Shown: positions 7,331 to 15,527 of the stretch, one piece after another
How the letters are laid out: each line of letters begins with the position of its first letter
Position numbering within the stretch: position 1 is the stretch's first letter
Origin: an uncultured Sinobacteraceae bacterium
Lineage (GTDB): Bacteria; Pseudomonadota; Gammaproteobacteria; Steroidobacterales; Steroidobacteraceae
DNA: 64,000 bases
Assembly (NCBI GenBank): GCA_937902995.1
Contig: CALEKY010000142.1
Coordinates: forward strand, 3,025-67,024
Direction of reading: 5' to 3'
Program-made: the position numbers and the translations under genes
Notes under the pieces: model-generated
What the model saw: the letters and a program-made list of their open reading frames with translations, nothing else
Told to the model about the DNA's origin: nothing
Database searches by the model: none

Positions 7331-8107
7331 TTACTGTGCAGCCGCCGCGGTTGCGGCCCGCTCTGCCGGACGCTCACGAAGCGCCTTCGCGAGGGCCCGT
7401 ACGAACGCCGCAGCAACCCACCGTTGCCCCGCAGGATTGAGGTGTCCGCCGTCGTGCGTGTACTCGTGCGCGAGCGAATACACGGTGCGGCCTTTGAACT
7501 GGAATGAGCTCCGCGAACCGTCGGCTCGAGTGGATTCGAGCGCGGCCAGGTCGAAGAACAACTCGCTGCCATAACGATCGCGCAGCGCATCGTTGAATGC
7601 GTTCCGCATTGCATTCTCGGTGTCGACTGGAATGTCGCGACCGAGCAGTCGATTCACTCTGACCTTCCAACCCGTCCATTCTGCACGCAGGGGCATGGTC
7701 ATGTGCATCAAACGGATGTCGGGCCGCTGCTTCGCAATTACCTCGACGAGACGTGCATAGCACGCCGCCATTGCTTCGGCGTCGAGCGGCGTACTTCTTC
7801 CCAGATCGACGTAGCAGAACTTCATCACGGCGAGGTCGTAGGCGGGCCGCTCCGGACGCATGAGCAAGGACTCGAACGCGTCGCACTTGCTCTGCGGATC
7901 GCCGTTCTTACCGATGTTGGAATGAAACAATCCCGGACCCGAGTCGGGCGGTACGGTCGTGATCTCTGCAATCCGGATCGACACTCCGCATTCGCCGGCC
8001 AGCGAAGCAAGGCCAGCCAGGATATTTCTCCCGACGGACTGATGGCCGAACAGAATACGGGACGATCCAACCGTCTCCAGATCGGCTTTGAGCTCAGCGG
8101 TACTCAA
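7331..8107 (-). CDS. SGNH-like hydrolase family protein, no signal peptide (paralogue of 10984-11844)
   Basis: A 258-residue protein closely related to the lipoprotein at 10984-11844. Shared blocks in order are FGHQSVGRNIL near residue 20, GLFHSNIGKNG, KFCYVDLG, MPLRA, and YTHDGGHLNPAG near 215. The final D-G-G-H-L with distal Asp/His resembles block V of SGNH/GDSL esterases; the first block lacks the classic GDSL. The only in-frame start seen is TTG 8107, so it seems to lack an export signal, unlike its paralogue. It is last in a minus-strand operon after the asparagine-synthase-like protein and the acyltransferase. A role in adding or removing acyl groups is inference from fold and context. 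Confidence 0.7.
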   Translation of the reverse strand: MSTAELKADLETVGSSRILFGHQSVGRNILAGLASLAGECGVSIRIAEITTVPPDSGPGLFHSNIGKNGDPQSKCDAFESLLMRPERPAYDLAVMKFCYVDLGRSTPLDAEAMAACYARLVEVIAKQRPDIRLMHMTMPLRAEWTGWKVRVNRLLGRDIPVDTENAMRNAFNDALRDRYGSELFFDLAALESTRADGSRSSFQFKGRTVYSLAHEYTHDGGHLNPAGQRWVAAAFVRALAKALRERPAERAATAAAAQ

Positions 8108-8135
8108 ACGAATACCTCGCGGTAGAGAGACGAAG

Positions 8136-8720
8136 TCAGGCGCTGCTTTGCGCGGCTTCGGCGGATCCTGCTGTTTCGGGATTGCTCAATCCGGGAGGCC
8201 GCTTGCGCCACCCAACGACGCGAGCAGGATTGCCGGCGACCAACGCGTACGGCGGAATGGACTTGTTCACCACCGCGCCGGCCGACACGATCGCACCACG
8301 CCCAATGGTCACGCCGGGCATGACGAAGACATTGGCGCCCAGCCAGACATCGTCTTCGATCACGACGGGCTTCTTCTCCCATCCCTGGAGCAACCATGGC
8401 GTATCTGGATCCTCGAATCGATGGTTCACCGACCAGATCTTGGTGTCAGGTCCGAAACCGACCCAATCGCCGATCGTGACCCCGCCTCCGCCCGTGATGA
8501 ACACACCGCGCGCAAGGTTGCAATTCGAACCGATCGAAACGTTTTCCGGGTTCGTGACCCGCAGGCCCACTTGCAAGACCGTGTTACGCCCAAGGCTCTT
8601 GAAGAAGAAGCGCATCAAGCGTGCGCGCAGCCAAACGCCTGCGCCCAGCGGGAAACCGCAGAGCACCCCAAGCGCAAGGCCCTTGAGCTCGTCGCGCAAC
8701 TTCCACCACAACCGTTTCAT
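8136..8720 (-). CDS. Hexapeptide-repeat (LbH) O-acyltransferase, WcaF-like
   Basis: A 194-residue protein with left-handed beta-helix hexapeptide repeats (for example IGSNCNLARGVFITGG, IGDWVGFGP, IEDDVWLGANVFVMPGVTIGRGAIV). The likely catalytic His is in WSVNHRFEDP. The end is ALVAGNPARVVGW, standard for sugar O-acetyltransferases of the colanic-acid WcaF/WcaB type. It probably acetylates a sugar hydroxyl during repeat-unit assembly using acetyl-CoA or an acyl-carrier donor. It lies 38 bases after the amidotransferase gene and 28 bases before the SGNH-like gene. Confidence 0.88.
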   Translation of the reverse strand: MKRLWWKLRDELKGLALGVLCGFPLGAGVWLRARLMRFFFKSLGRNTVLQVGLRVTNPENVSIGSNCNLARGVFITGGGGVTIGDWVGFGPDTKIWSVNHRFEDPDTPWLLQGWEKKPVVIEDDVWLGANVFVMPGVTIGRGAIVSAGAVVNKSIPPYALVAGNPARVVGWRKRPPGLSNPETAGSAEAAQSSA

Positions 8721-8758
8721 CGCAATCGAAACTCCAGATCATCCGGCAGCGCGCAGCA

Positions 8759-10708
8759 TCAAGCCGCGACCCGGGAACCGGCCGGCTCGAACTGCTCGAC
8801 GAACAAACGATGCAAAAGCTGTGTCGATACAGCGACCGCAAGCCCCATCTCTTCGCGCTCGCTGAGACCGGCCGCATTTCGCGATCCCTTTTCCCGCAAT
8901 CTCTGCACCGCCACAGGATCCACCAGCCCTACCTGCTCGAGCGCTTCCTTCCGCAAGAGCACACTGCCGAGATTGTCTTGCTCGTCCGCAAAACAGGCGG
9001 CGATGGGCGCGCGATATGGCTGCTTCGGACGCTTCGCAACGGACGACGGCAGTAGATCCTTGAAAGCCTCTTTTAGAACGTACTTTTCGTTCAGTGCACG
9101 CATCTTGAACTTGGGCGGAATGCGCGCGGCGAGCTCGATCACCCGGTGATCCAAGAACGGCACGCGCCCCTCCACCGAGTGTCCCATCATCATGCGATCG
9201 CCCTGCGAGCTCAACAAATAGCACGACATGAAGAGCGTCAGCTCGAGGTACTGAGCACGGCACAGCGGGTGCCAACGCGCTCGGTCCGGATCCAGGTAGC
9301 TTTCGAGATCCGCGAGGAGCGCCTCCTCCGCTTGCATTTGCGCCCGAACGGGCTCGGCGAAGAATCTCCTGATCTGCATCGTGTTTCGCCACCGGATCCG
9401 ATGCGAGTAATACGGATCCGATGTGTTCTCGAGCCCCGGCCGAAAGAACGATCGCCAAAAAGCGTCGGCCTTCGGATCCCGCTTGATGTACCCGTAGAGA
9501 CGGGACAGCAAATGCTGGCGCCATGCAGAGTCGGGAAAACGCGCCCAGAAGCGCCGTACCTTGTCTTCGCGGAAGATGTTGTAGCCGGCGAATATTTCGT
9601 CGGCGCCCTCGCCCGTGAGCACGACCTTGATGCCGTTCTCGCGCACGAGCTCTGCCAGCCTGAGCAGCGGTGCCGGCGCAGTCCGCATGATCGGCTTCTC
9701 CGCATACCAGACGACATCCTTGAACGCGCGCCCGATATCGCCGGCATCGACCTCGACCTGGCGGTGATCCGTGCCTAGATGCTCGACCATCTCCTGCTGG
9801 TATCGACGCTCGTCGAAACGCTCGTCCTTGAATCCCACGGAGAACGTGATGAGGTCATTGACGTGATGGCGCTTCACCAGTGCAGTCAAGATCGATGAAT
9901 CGAGGCCGCCGCTGAGATAAGTTGCGACCGGGACGTCCGAACGCAGCTGCAAGCGGACGGCGTCCTGCAACAGCTCGCGTACCTGCTCCGTCCAGTAGCC
10001 GAGCGTACGCTCTTCGTACTCGTGCTCGCCCGGAAAGCGGTGACGCCAATAACAGTGTTCGCTCCGTCCCTCCGGGGTCAGCACCAGCATGCGCCCGGGA
10101 GCGAGCTCCTCGACATTCTTGAACGACGTACGGGGCGGCACAGTCACCCACAGGCCGGCGACTTGGCCGAGCGCAACGGGATCGATCTCGGCGCGCAGGC
10201 CCCCGTGGGCCAGGATCGCCTTCATCTCCGAGCCGAATAGAACCGCTCCGTCCGGCAAGGTGGCGTGAAAGAGCGGGCGAATTCCGACGCGGTCGCGCAC
10301 CAGGATCAGCCGGCGACGAGGCCGGTCCCACAAAGCAATGGCGAACTGCCCGTTCAAGTCCTCGACGAAATCGAGGCCCTTCTCCTCGTAGAGATGAACG
10401 ATGGTCTCGGTGTCGCTCTGAGTTCGAAACGTGTGGCCGCGCTTCTTCAGATCCTCGCGCAGCTCGACGTAATTGAAGATCTCGCCGTTGAAGGCGATCC
10501 AGATCGTGCCGTCCTCGTTACACAAGGGCTGCTGGCCGGTGCTCAAATCGATGATCGACAGCCTGCGATGGCCGAGGCCGATCCCCGGCTCGGTGTGATA
10601 GCCCTCTTCGTCGGGTCCACGGTGCGTCAACGCGTTGGTCATGCGCTCCAGAGCTTCTCGGTCGACTGGACGCTTGTCGTAATGCCAGATTCCTGCTACG
10701 CCACACAT
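8759..10708 (-). CDS. Asparagine-synthase-like amidotransferase (intact glutaminase domain)
   Basis: A 649-residue class II glutamine amidotransferase. It starts MCGVAGIW, giving the N-terminal catalytic Cys after Met removal. Glutaminase landmarks are HRGPDEEGYH, GHRRLSIIDL and FNGEIFNY; the synthetase domain has the PPi loop SGGLDSSI. ATG 10708 is chosen because only this start exposes Cys2; the frame stays open another 35 codons upstream. In EPS and XrtA loci such proteins amidate uronic acids or other carboxylates. It heads a minus-strand operon with the acyltransferase and SGNH-like protein. It is one of five homologues in the window. Confidence 0.88.
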   Translation of the reverse strand: MCGVAGIWHYDKRPVDREALERMTNALTHRGPDEEGYHTEPGIGLGHRRLSIIDLSTGQQPLCNEDGTIWIAFNGEIFNYVELREDLKKRGHTFRTQSDTETIVHLYEEKGLDFVEDLNGQFAIALWDRPRRRLILVRDRVGIRPLFHATLPDGAVLFGSEMKAILAHGGLRAEIDPVALGQVAGLWVTVPPRTSFKNVEELAPGRMLVLTPEGRSEHCYWRHRFPGEHEYEERTLGYWTEQVRELLQDAVRLQLRSDVPVATYLSGGLDSSILTALVKRHHVNDLITFSVGFKDERFDERRYQQEMVEHLGTDHRQVEVDAGDIGRAFKDVVWYAEKPIMRTAPAPLLRLAELVRENGIKVVLTGEGADEIFAGYNIFREDKVRRFWARFPDSAWRQHLLSRLYGYIKRDPKADAFWRSFFRPGLENTSDPYYSHRIRWRNTMQIRRFFAEPVRAQMQAEEALLADLESYLDPDRARWHPLCRAQYLELTLFMSCYLLSSQGDRMMMGHSVEGRVPFLDHRVIELAARIPPKFKMRALNEKYVLKEAFKDLLPSSVAKRPKQPYRAPIAACFADEQDNLGSVLLRKEALEQVGLVDPVAVQRLREKGSRNAAGLSEREEMGLAVAVSTQLLHRLFVEQFEPAGSRVAA

Positions 10709-10983
10709 GACCGCTCGAAAATGTGAACCGCTGGGGACGAAAAAGAGGCGCTCCAGTATAGGCACGCCTCGACCGCGAAGCTGAGCACTTACGCACAATG
10801 TGCGATTCGACACAAAGGACGAGTGTGCCAGTCGCTACTGTATGACACCATTCTCCGTTCGTTCAGAGTCGCATTCTGGAACGCTGGCATAATTCAAGAG
10901 CGCTCGTTTGCGACCTGACGAACAATCCTTAGCCTGGCGTCACCCGCCTGACCAGCCTGCTGCTCCAAAGGAGGAAGCTGCTA
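10709..10983. other. Divergent promoter region
   Basis: About 275 bases between the amidotransferase gene (minus) and the lipoprotein gene (plus). On the minus strand a -10-like TATACT at 10755-10760 lies about 47 bases before ATG 10708, with only a weak -35. On the plus strand a strong ribosome site AAAGGAGG (10967-10974) precedes ATG 10984 by 9 bases. No sigma-54 site with correct spacing was found. Confidence 0.4.
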
Positions 10984-11844
10984 ATGACAAGCCGCTACAC
11001 AACTCTCGCATGTCTAGTGCTCACACTTGGACTCGTAGGATGCCAAGAGCAAGCGGCGGATCACCCGGAACCGACCATCGATCTCGCACAGGTCAAAGCT
11101 GACCTCGAGACACTGGCAGGCGCGCGCGTTTACTTCGCACACCAGTCCGTCGGTAGGAACCTGCTGAAAGGCATCGACATGCTGATGGCGGAGACTGGGG
11201 TGATGCTACGCATTGAGGAAGTGAAGCCGGGCGAAGCGGCTCCCGAAGGGCCGGGACTGTTTCACGCCAACGTCGGCGAGAACGGCATTGCCGACAGCAA
11301 GATTTCGGCGTTCGTCGCGGATGTTACCGCGGCGGCACCCTATGACGTCGCACTACTCAAGTTTTGTTATACGGACCTCGGCGGCGACGACGCCCAGGAC
11401 AAGTCGGCTCGAGAACTGTTCGACCGCTACAGCAAGATGGTTGCTGACGTCAAGCAACAGCAGCCGAACACGATGATCCTGCATTCGACCATTCCGCTGC
11501 GTGCCGATCCTCCGGGAAAGAAAGCAAAGCTTCAGCGCCTCCTCGGCATGTCTACGAGCACCGACCAGGGCAACATCCTGCGCTTCGAATACAACTCGCT
11601 CCTACGGACGAGCGAGCCGCAATCGCTGATCTTCGACGTCGCACGGCTCGAAGCGACCCGATTCGACGGCTCGCTACTCACGTTCCGGTCGAACGGCCGT
11701 GAATTCGAGGTGCTCGCCCCTGAGCATACGTACGACGGCGGGCACCTTGACGATCCGGCGAAGCGCTACTTCGCTGCCAAGTTTCTCCACATGCTTGCAG
11801 AGGCAGTGCGCTCGCGCACCAGCCAAGTGACCCAGGCTCTATGA
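10984..11844 (+). CDS. SGNH-like hydrolase family lipoprotein (paralogue of 7331-8107)
   Basis: A 286-residue lipoprotein with a type II signal peptide and lipobox LGLVGC (Cys near 20). It shares the same ordered blocks as 7331-8107: FAHQSVGRNLL, GLFHANVGENG, KFCYTDLG, IPLRA and TYDGGHLDD. The envelope location implies action on exported or membrane-linked glycan or protein, whereas its paralogue seems cytoplasmic. Its stop overlaps the start of the AMP ligase by ATGA, so it is translationally coupled to the XrtA-associated ligase and decarboxylase. The enzymatic class is inferred only from the D-x-x-H-like C-terminal block. The family is not named here with confidence. Confidence 0.72.
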   Translation: MTSRYTTLACLVLTLGLVGCQEQAADHPEPTIDLAQVKADLETLAGARVYFAHQSVGRNLLKGIDMLMAETGVMLRIEEVKPGEAAPEGPGLFHANVGENGIADSKISAFVADVTAAAPYDVALLKFCYTDLGGDDAQDKSARELFDRYSKMVADVKQQQPNTMILHSTIPLRADPPGKKAKLQRLLGMSTSTDQGNILRFEYNSLLRTSEPQSLIFDVARLEATRFDGSLLTFRSNGREFEVLAPEHTYDGGHLDDPAKRYFAAKFLHMLAEAVRSRTSQVTQAL

Positions 11845-13433
11845 CGCTCCTTCATGAATTGGCTCTCGAATCGGCCCAGCGCTCCCCGAACGCAACTGCG
11901 TTGCGGTTCAAGGGTGCGGGCCTCACGTACGGCGAGCTCGCATCTCAGATCGATGCGTTCGCCTCGTCGTTGATCGACCTCGGGCTCGAGCGTCACGATC
12001 GCGTCGGCATCTACCTCCCCAAGCAGTTCGAGAATGTCGTGGCGATGTTCGGCGCGGCTCGCGCCGGTTGCGTATTCGTTCCGGTGAATCCTGTGCTGAA
12101 GGCGCCGCAGGTACAGCACATCTTGCGCGATTGCAATGTACGCGCCTTCGTGACGTCGCCGGAGCGCTTGGCAGGACTCGAGAGTGTGTTGAGTGCTTGC
12201 CCAGACCTACGACACATCATTGTCGTCGGCGACCGCGCGACAAACCCCTCGCCCATCAGATCGGATCTTCAGATTGCTGGCTGGGCAGACATGATCCGCG
12301 CGAGCAACGCAGCACGCACGCATCGTGTGATCGACATGGATATGGTCGCGATCCTGTACACGTCGGGCAGCACGGGACGCCCCAAAGGAGTCGTCCTTTC
12401 GCACCGGAACATGGTCACGGGGGCACGGAGCGTCGCGCAGTACCTGGAAAATCGCCCCGAAGATCGCTTGCTCGCCGTCCTGCCATTTAGCTTCGACTAC
12501 GGTTTCAGTCAGCTGTCGACGGCATTCTCCGTCGGGGCCAGCGTGACGCTCATGGATCATCTGCTCCCTCGCGATGTGATCAGAATGGTTGCTCGTGAGC
12601 ACATCACGGGGCTCGCAGGCGTGCCGCCCCTGTGGTCGCAGCTTGCGGACCTCGACTGGCCCGAGGAAGCCGTCGAGCACTTGCGTTACATCACGAACTC
12701 GGGCGGTGCTATGCCCGGCGCGATTCTGGAGAAGCTGCGGCGCTCACTTCCGAAGACGCAGGTGTTCCTGATGTACGGTCTCACGGAAGCCTTTCGGTCC
12801 ACCTACTTGCCGCCCTCCGAGATCGATCGTCGGCCTGGGTCGATCGGGAAAGCCATCCCCAATGCGGAGATCATGGTCGTGCGGCCAGATGGAACGCCTT
12901 GCGATCCCCACGAACCCGGAGAGCTCGTGCATCGTGGATCGCTCGTCGCGCTCGGCTATTGGAACGATCCGGAGAAAACAGCTGAGCGCTACAAGCCCGC
13001 GCCGGGCCGACCTGCGGGAATCGTGACGCCGGAACTTGCAGTCTGGTCCGGCGACACCGTGAAGATGGACGAGGATGGATACCTGTACTTCATCGGACGT
13101 CGCGACGAAATGATCAAGACATCGGGTTATCGCGTCAGCCCATCCGAGATCGAAGAAGTCATCTTCGCGACCGGGCTCGTCGCCGACGCGGCGGCACTCG
13201 GCGTGCCGCATGCCGAGCTTGGGCAAGCCATCGTGCTGGTCGCCGTACCGGCACCCGGTCGCACGGCCGATGAAGCTCCGCTTCTCGATGCCTGCCGACG
13301 CGATCTGCCCGCGTTCATGGTGCCGTCGAAGATCATCTGGCGCGACGAGCTGCCCAGGAATCCCAATGGCAAGTACGATCGCGCCGGCCTCGCCAAGGAA
13401 TATGCAAATCTGTTCACGGTGGGCGTGCAATGA
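11841..13433 (+). CDS. XrtA-associated AMP-forming acyl-CoA ligase (TIGR03098-like)
   Basis: A 530-residue ANL-superfamily enzyme with P-loop LYTSGSTGRPKGV near residue 170, MYGLTEAFRS, the hinge in GRRDEMIKTSGYRVSPSEIEEV and the catalytic Lys in NPNGKYDR. It is immediately followed, with ATGA overlap, by the PLP decarboxylase. This ligase-decarboxylase pair is the known exosortase A-associated combination. It probably activates an amino or hydroxy acid for transfer to an ACP; the ACP at 28800-29051 is the candidate partner in XrtA loci. Substrate is unknown. It begins with overlap to the upstream lipoprotein gene. Confidence 0.88.
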   Translation: MTLLHELALESAQRSPNATALRFKGAGLTYGELASQIDAFASSLIDLGLERHDRVGIYLPKQFENVVAMFGAARAGCVFVPVNPVLKAPQVQHILRDCNVRAFVTSPERLAGLESVLSACPDLRHIIVVGDRATNPSPIRSDLQIAGWADMIRASNAARTHRVIDMDMVAILYTSGSTGRPKGVVLSHRNMVTGARSVAQYLENRPEDRLLAVLPFSFDYGFSQLSTAFSVGASVTLMDHLLPRDVIRMVAREHITGLAGVPPLWSQLADLDWPEEAVEHLRYITNSGGAMPGAILEKLRRSLPKTQVFLMYGLTEAFRSTYLPPSEIDRRPGSIGKAIPNAEIMVVRPDGTPCDPHEPGELVHRGSLVALGYWNDPEKTAERYKPAPGRPAGIVTPELAVWSGDTVKMDEDGYLYFIGRRDEMIKTSGYRVSPSEIEEVIFATGLVADAAALGVPHAELGQAIVLVAVPAPGRTADEAPLLDACRRDLPAFMVPSKIIWRDELPRNPNGKYDRAGLAKEYANLFTVGVQ

Positions 13434-14665
13434 CGATCGCCTTGAAGCAACACGCCGAACATCCATGGTTCGATGTGAAGGACGATTGCCTCGTCATTGG
13501 CGGACGTCCCTTGACTCAACTCGCCGCCGAGGTCGGCCGCACGCCCTTTTACGCGTATGACCGCACCGTCATGACACGCAAGGTGCAGATGCTGCGCGAG
13601 GTTCTTCCGCGCGAGGTCCATCTGCATTACGCCGTCAAAGCGAATCCGATGCCTGCGCTCGTTGCACACATGACCAGCCTCGTGGATGGTCTGGACGTTG
13701 CATCCGTCGGCGAGCTCGAAGTCGCGCTCGCAGCCGGAGCAAATCCCGAGCACATCAGCTTCGCCGGTCCCGGCAAGACCGACGCGGAGCTCGCGCGAGC
13801 CGCAGCTGCTGGAATCACGATCAACGTCGAGTCCGAACGCGAGCTGCGTGTGCTCGCCGCGTACGCAACAGAGCATGGAGTGCGTCCGCGCGTCGCGATT
13901 CGCGTGAATCCGGATTTCGAGCTCAAAGCATCGGGCATGAAGATGGGAGGCGGCCCGCGCCAATTCGGCATCGACGCCGAACGCGTCCCGCAAGTCCTGA
14001 GCGGCATGCGCTCGATGCCGCTCGACTTCCGAGGCTTTCACATTTTCTCCGGCTCGCAGAACCTGCGGGCGGAAGCAATTGTCGAGACTCAAAGCAAGAC
14101 AATTGAACTAGCGGCCCGTCTGGCCGAGTTCGCGCCTCAGCCGATCACATTGCTGAACATCGGCGGCGGATTCGGCATCCCCTACTTCCCGGGCGAACAG
14201 CCGCTCGACCTCAAACCGATCGCAGACAACCTGCAGCGGCTTCTGCCCGAGATCCGTCGCCGTATGCCGCAGGCAGAAATCGTCATCGAGCTCGGACGCT
14301 TTCTCGTTGGAGAAGCAGGCATCTACGTCTGCAAGGTCATCGACCGAAAGATCTCTCGCGGCCACGTATTCCTCGTGACGGATGGCGGTCTGCACCACCA
14401 CCTTGCAGCATCTGGCAATTTCGGCCAGGTCATTCGCAAGAATTATCCGGTGATCGTCGGCAATCGAGTCGTCGGTACCGAACGCGAAATCGCCTCGGTC
14501 GTCGGCCCTCTCTGCACGCCGCTCGATCTCCTCGGCGATCGCGTAGAGCTGGCTCGTACAACGGAAGGTGATCTCATCGCGGTGTTTCAGAGCGGAGCAT
14601 ACGGATTCACAGCAAGCCCGCGAGGTTTTCTGAGCCATCCGGAACCAGTGGAGGTCTTGCTTTGA
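13430..14665 (+). CDS. XrtA-associated PLP-dependent decarboxylase (TIGR03099-like)
   Basis: A 411-residue fold-type III decarboxylase related to diaminopimelate and ornithine decarboxylases. The PLP Lys is in HYAVKANP near residue 67. Also visible are a Gly-rich phosphate loop GGGFGIPYF, ELGRFLVGEAG, the C-terminal CTPLDLLGD Cys loop and the Tyr in GAYGFTASPRGF. It would decarboxylate an amino acid, possibly ligated to a carrier. It is translationally coupled to the AMP ligase upstream (ATGA) and to the racemase-like gene downstream (TGATG). All catalytic landmarks are present. Confidence 0.9.
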   Translation: MTIALKQHAEHPWFDVKDDCLVIGGRPLTQLAAEVGRTPFYAYDRTVMTRKVQMLREVLPREVHLHYAVKANPMPALVAHMTSLVDGLDVASVGELEVALAAGANPEHISFAGPGKTDAELARAAAAGITINVESERELRVLAAYATEHGVRPRVAIRVNPDFELKASGMKMGGGPRQFGIDAERVPQVLSGMRSMPLDFRGFHIFSGSQNLRAEAIVETQSKTIELAARLAEFAPQPITLLNIGGGFGIPYFPGEQPLDLKPIADNLQRLLPEIRRRMPQAEIVIELGRFLVGEAGIYVCKVIDRKISRGHVFLVTDGGLHHHLAASGNFGQVIRKNYPVIVGNRVVGTEREIASVVGPLCTPLDLLGDRVELARTTEGDLIAVFQSGAYGFTASPRGFLSHPEPVEVLL

Positions 14666-15390
14666 TGCGCAAGCTCATCGGAATTATCGGAGGCCTCGGA
14701 CCGCTGGCATCGGCGAGATTTCTTTCTACGATCTATCGATCCTTTCGCGATGTGCCTGAACAAATGGCACCGCGTATTTTGCTTTATTCCGACCCAACGT
14801 TTCCGGACCGCACGACGGCCTTCTTGCAAGGAGAAGAAGATGAAATTTTGGCCAAGGCCACGTCGGCGACCGAAGGTTTACTCGCACTCGGCGCCGATCA
14901 TCTGATCTTCTGCTGCTACACCATACATCGCATCGTGCCTCGACTACCCGTTAGAGTACGCGAGCGGCTCATATCCTTGCTCGATATTGCCTTGGAATCG
15001 GCACTGGCAACGCGTGGCAACATTCTCCTCCTTTGTACGAACGGTACGCGCAAGCTTCGCCTGTTCGAGAGCGCGCAAAACTGGCCACAACTGGAACATC
15101 GAGTCCGCTTTCCTTCAGACGAGGAGCAACACGAGGTTCACAACATCATTTACGACCTCAAGAAGAACTGTTCGCCCGCCCATGCCATGGATCGGCTGGT
15201 CAACTTGTTGAAAGGCCACCAAGTCGAGCATTGGCTCCTCGGATGTACGGAACTCCACTTGCTCTCGAGCGCCAGGGCGGAAGACCACACTCTTCGCTCG
15301 GGCGTCGAACTGATCGACCCTTTGAATCGTGTGGCGGAGCTGATCGGCGCGGATGCTCTACCCCTGAACGAGCACTCTACGATCAGATGA
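14665..15390 (+). CDS. Aspartate/glutamate racemase family protein
   Basis: A 241-residue protein starting MRKLIGIIGGLGPLAS. The two catalytic Cys regions of the Asp/Glu racemase superfamily are visible: FCCYTIH near residue 80 and LLGCTELH near residue 195. Such enzymes interconvert L- and D-amino acids without cofactor. ATG 14665 overlaps the decarboxylase stop; a TTG at 14662 is also in frame. Coupled to an amino-acid decarboxylase and an AMP ligase, it may supply a D-amino acid or related acid for EPS decoration (inference). 137 bases without a convincing gene follow before the next coding sequence. Confidence 0.83.
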   Translation: MRKLIGIIGGLGPLASARFLSTIYRSFRDVPEQMAPRILLYSDPTFPDRTTAFLQGEEDEILAKATSATEGLLALGADHLIFCCYTIHRIVPRLPVRVRERLISLLDIALESALATRGNILLLCTNGTRKLRLFESAQNWPQLEHRVRFPSDEEQHEVHNIIYDLKKNCSPAHAMDRLVNLLKGHQVEHWLLGCTELHLLSSARAEDHTLRSGVELIDPLNRVAELIGADALPLNEHSTIR

Positions 15391-15527
15391 CTCCCCACAC
15401 AGGACGACCGTTCATCTGCATGAGCCGACGCGCGAAAGGTGGCAACTTGGATGACGTCACGGATGAAAACGTATTCACCGAGTATCGTCATGGTCCACGT
15501 CTGCGCTGATGGCGATAAGGACTAGCG

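Noticed and set aside
10755..10760. TATACT as a full sigma-70 promoter for the amidotransferase operon
   Set aside because: No acceptable -35 at 16-18 bases; kept only as a note in the intergenic entry.
15391..15527. Possible small gene between the racemase and the asparagine-synthase-like protein
   Set aside because: Short frames here are continuations of shadow frames with no ribosome site or motif; treated as intergenic.
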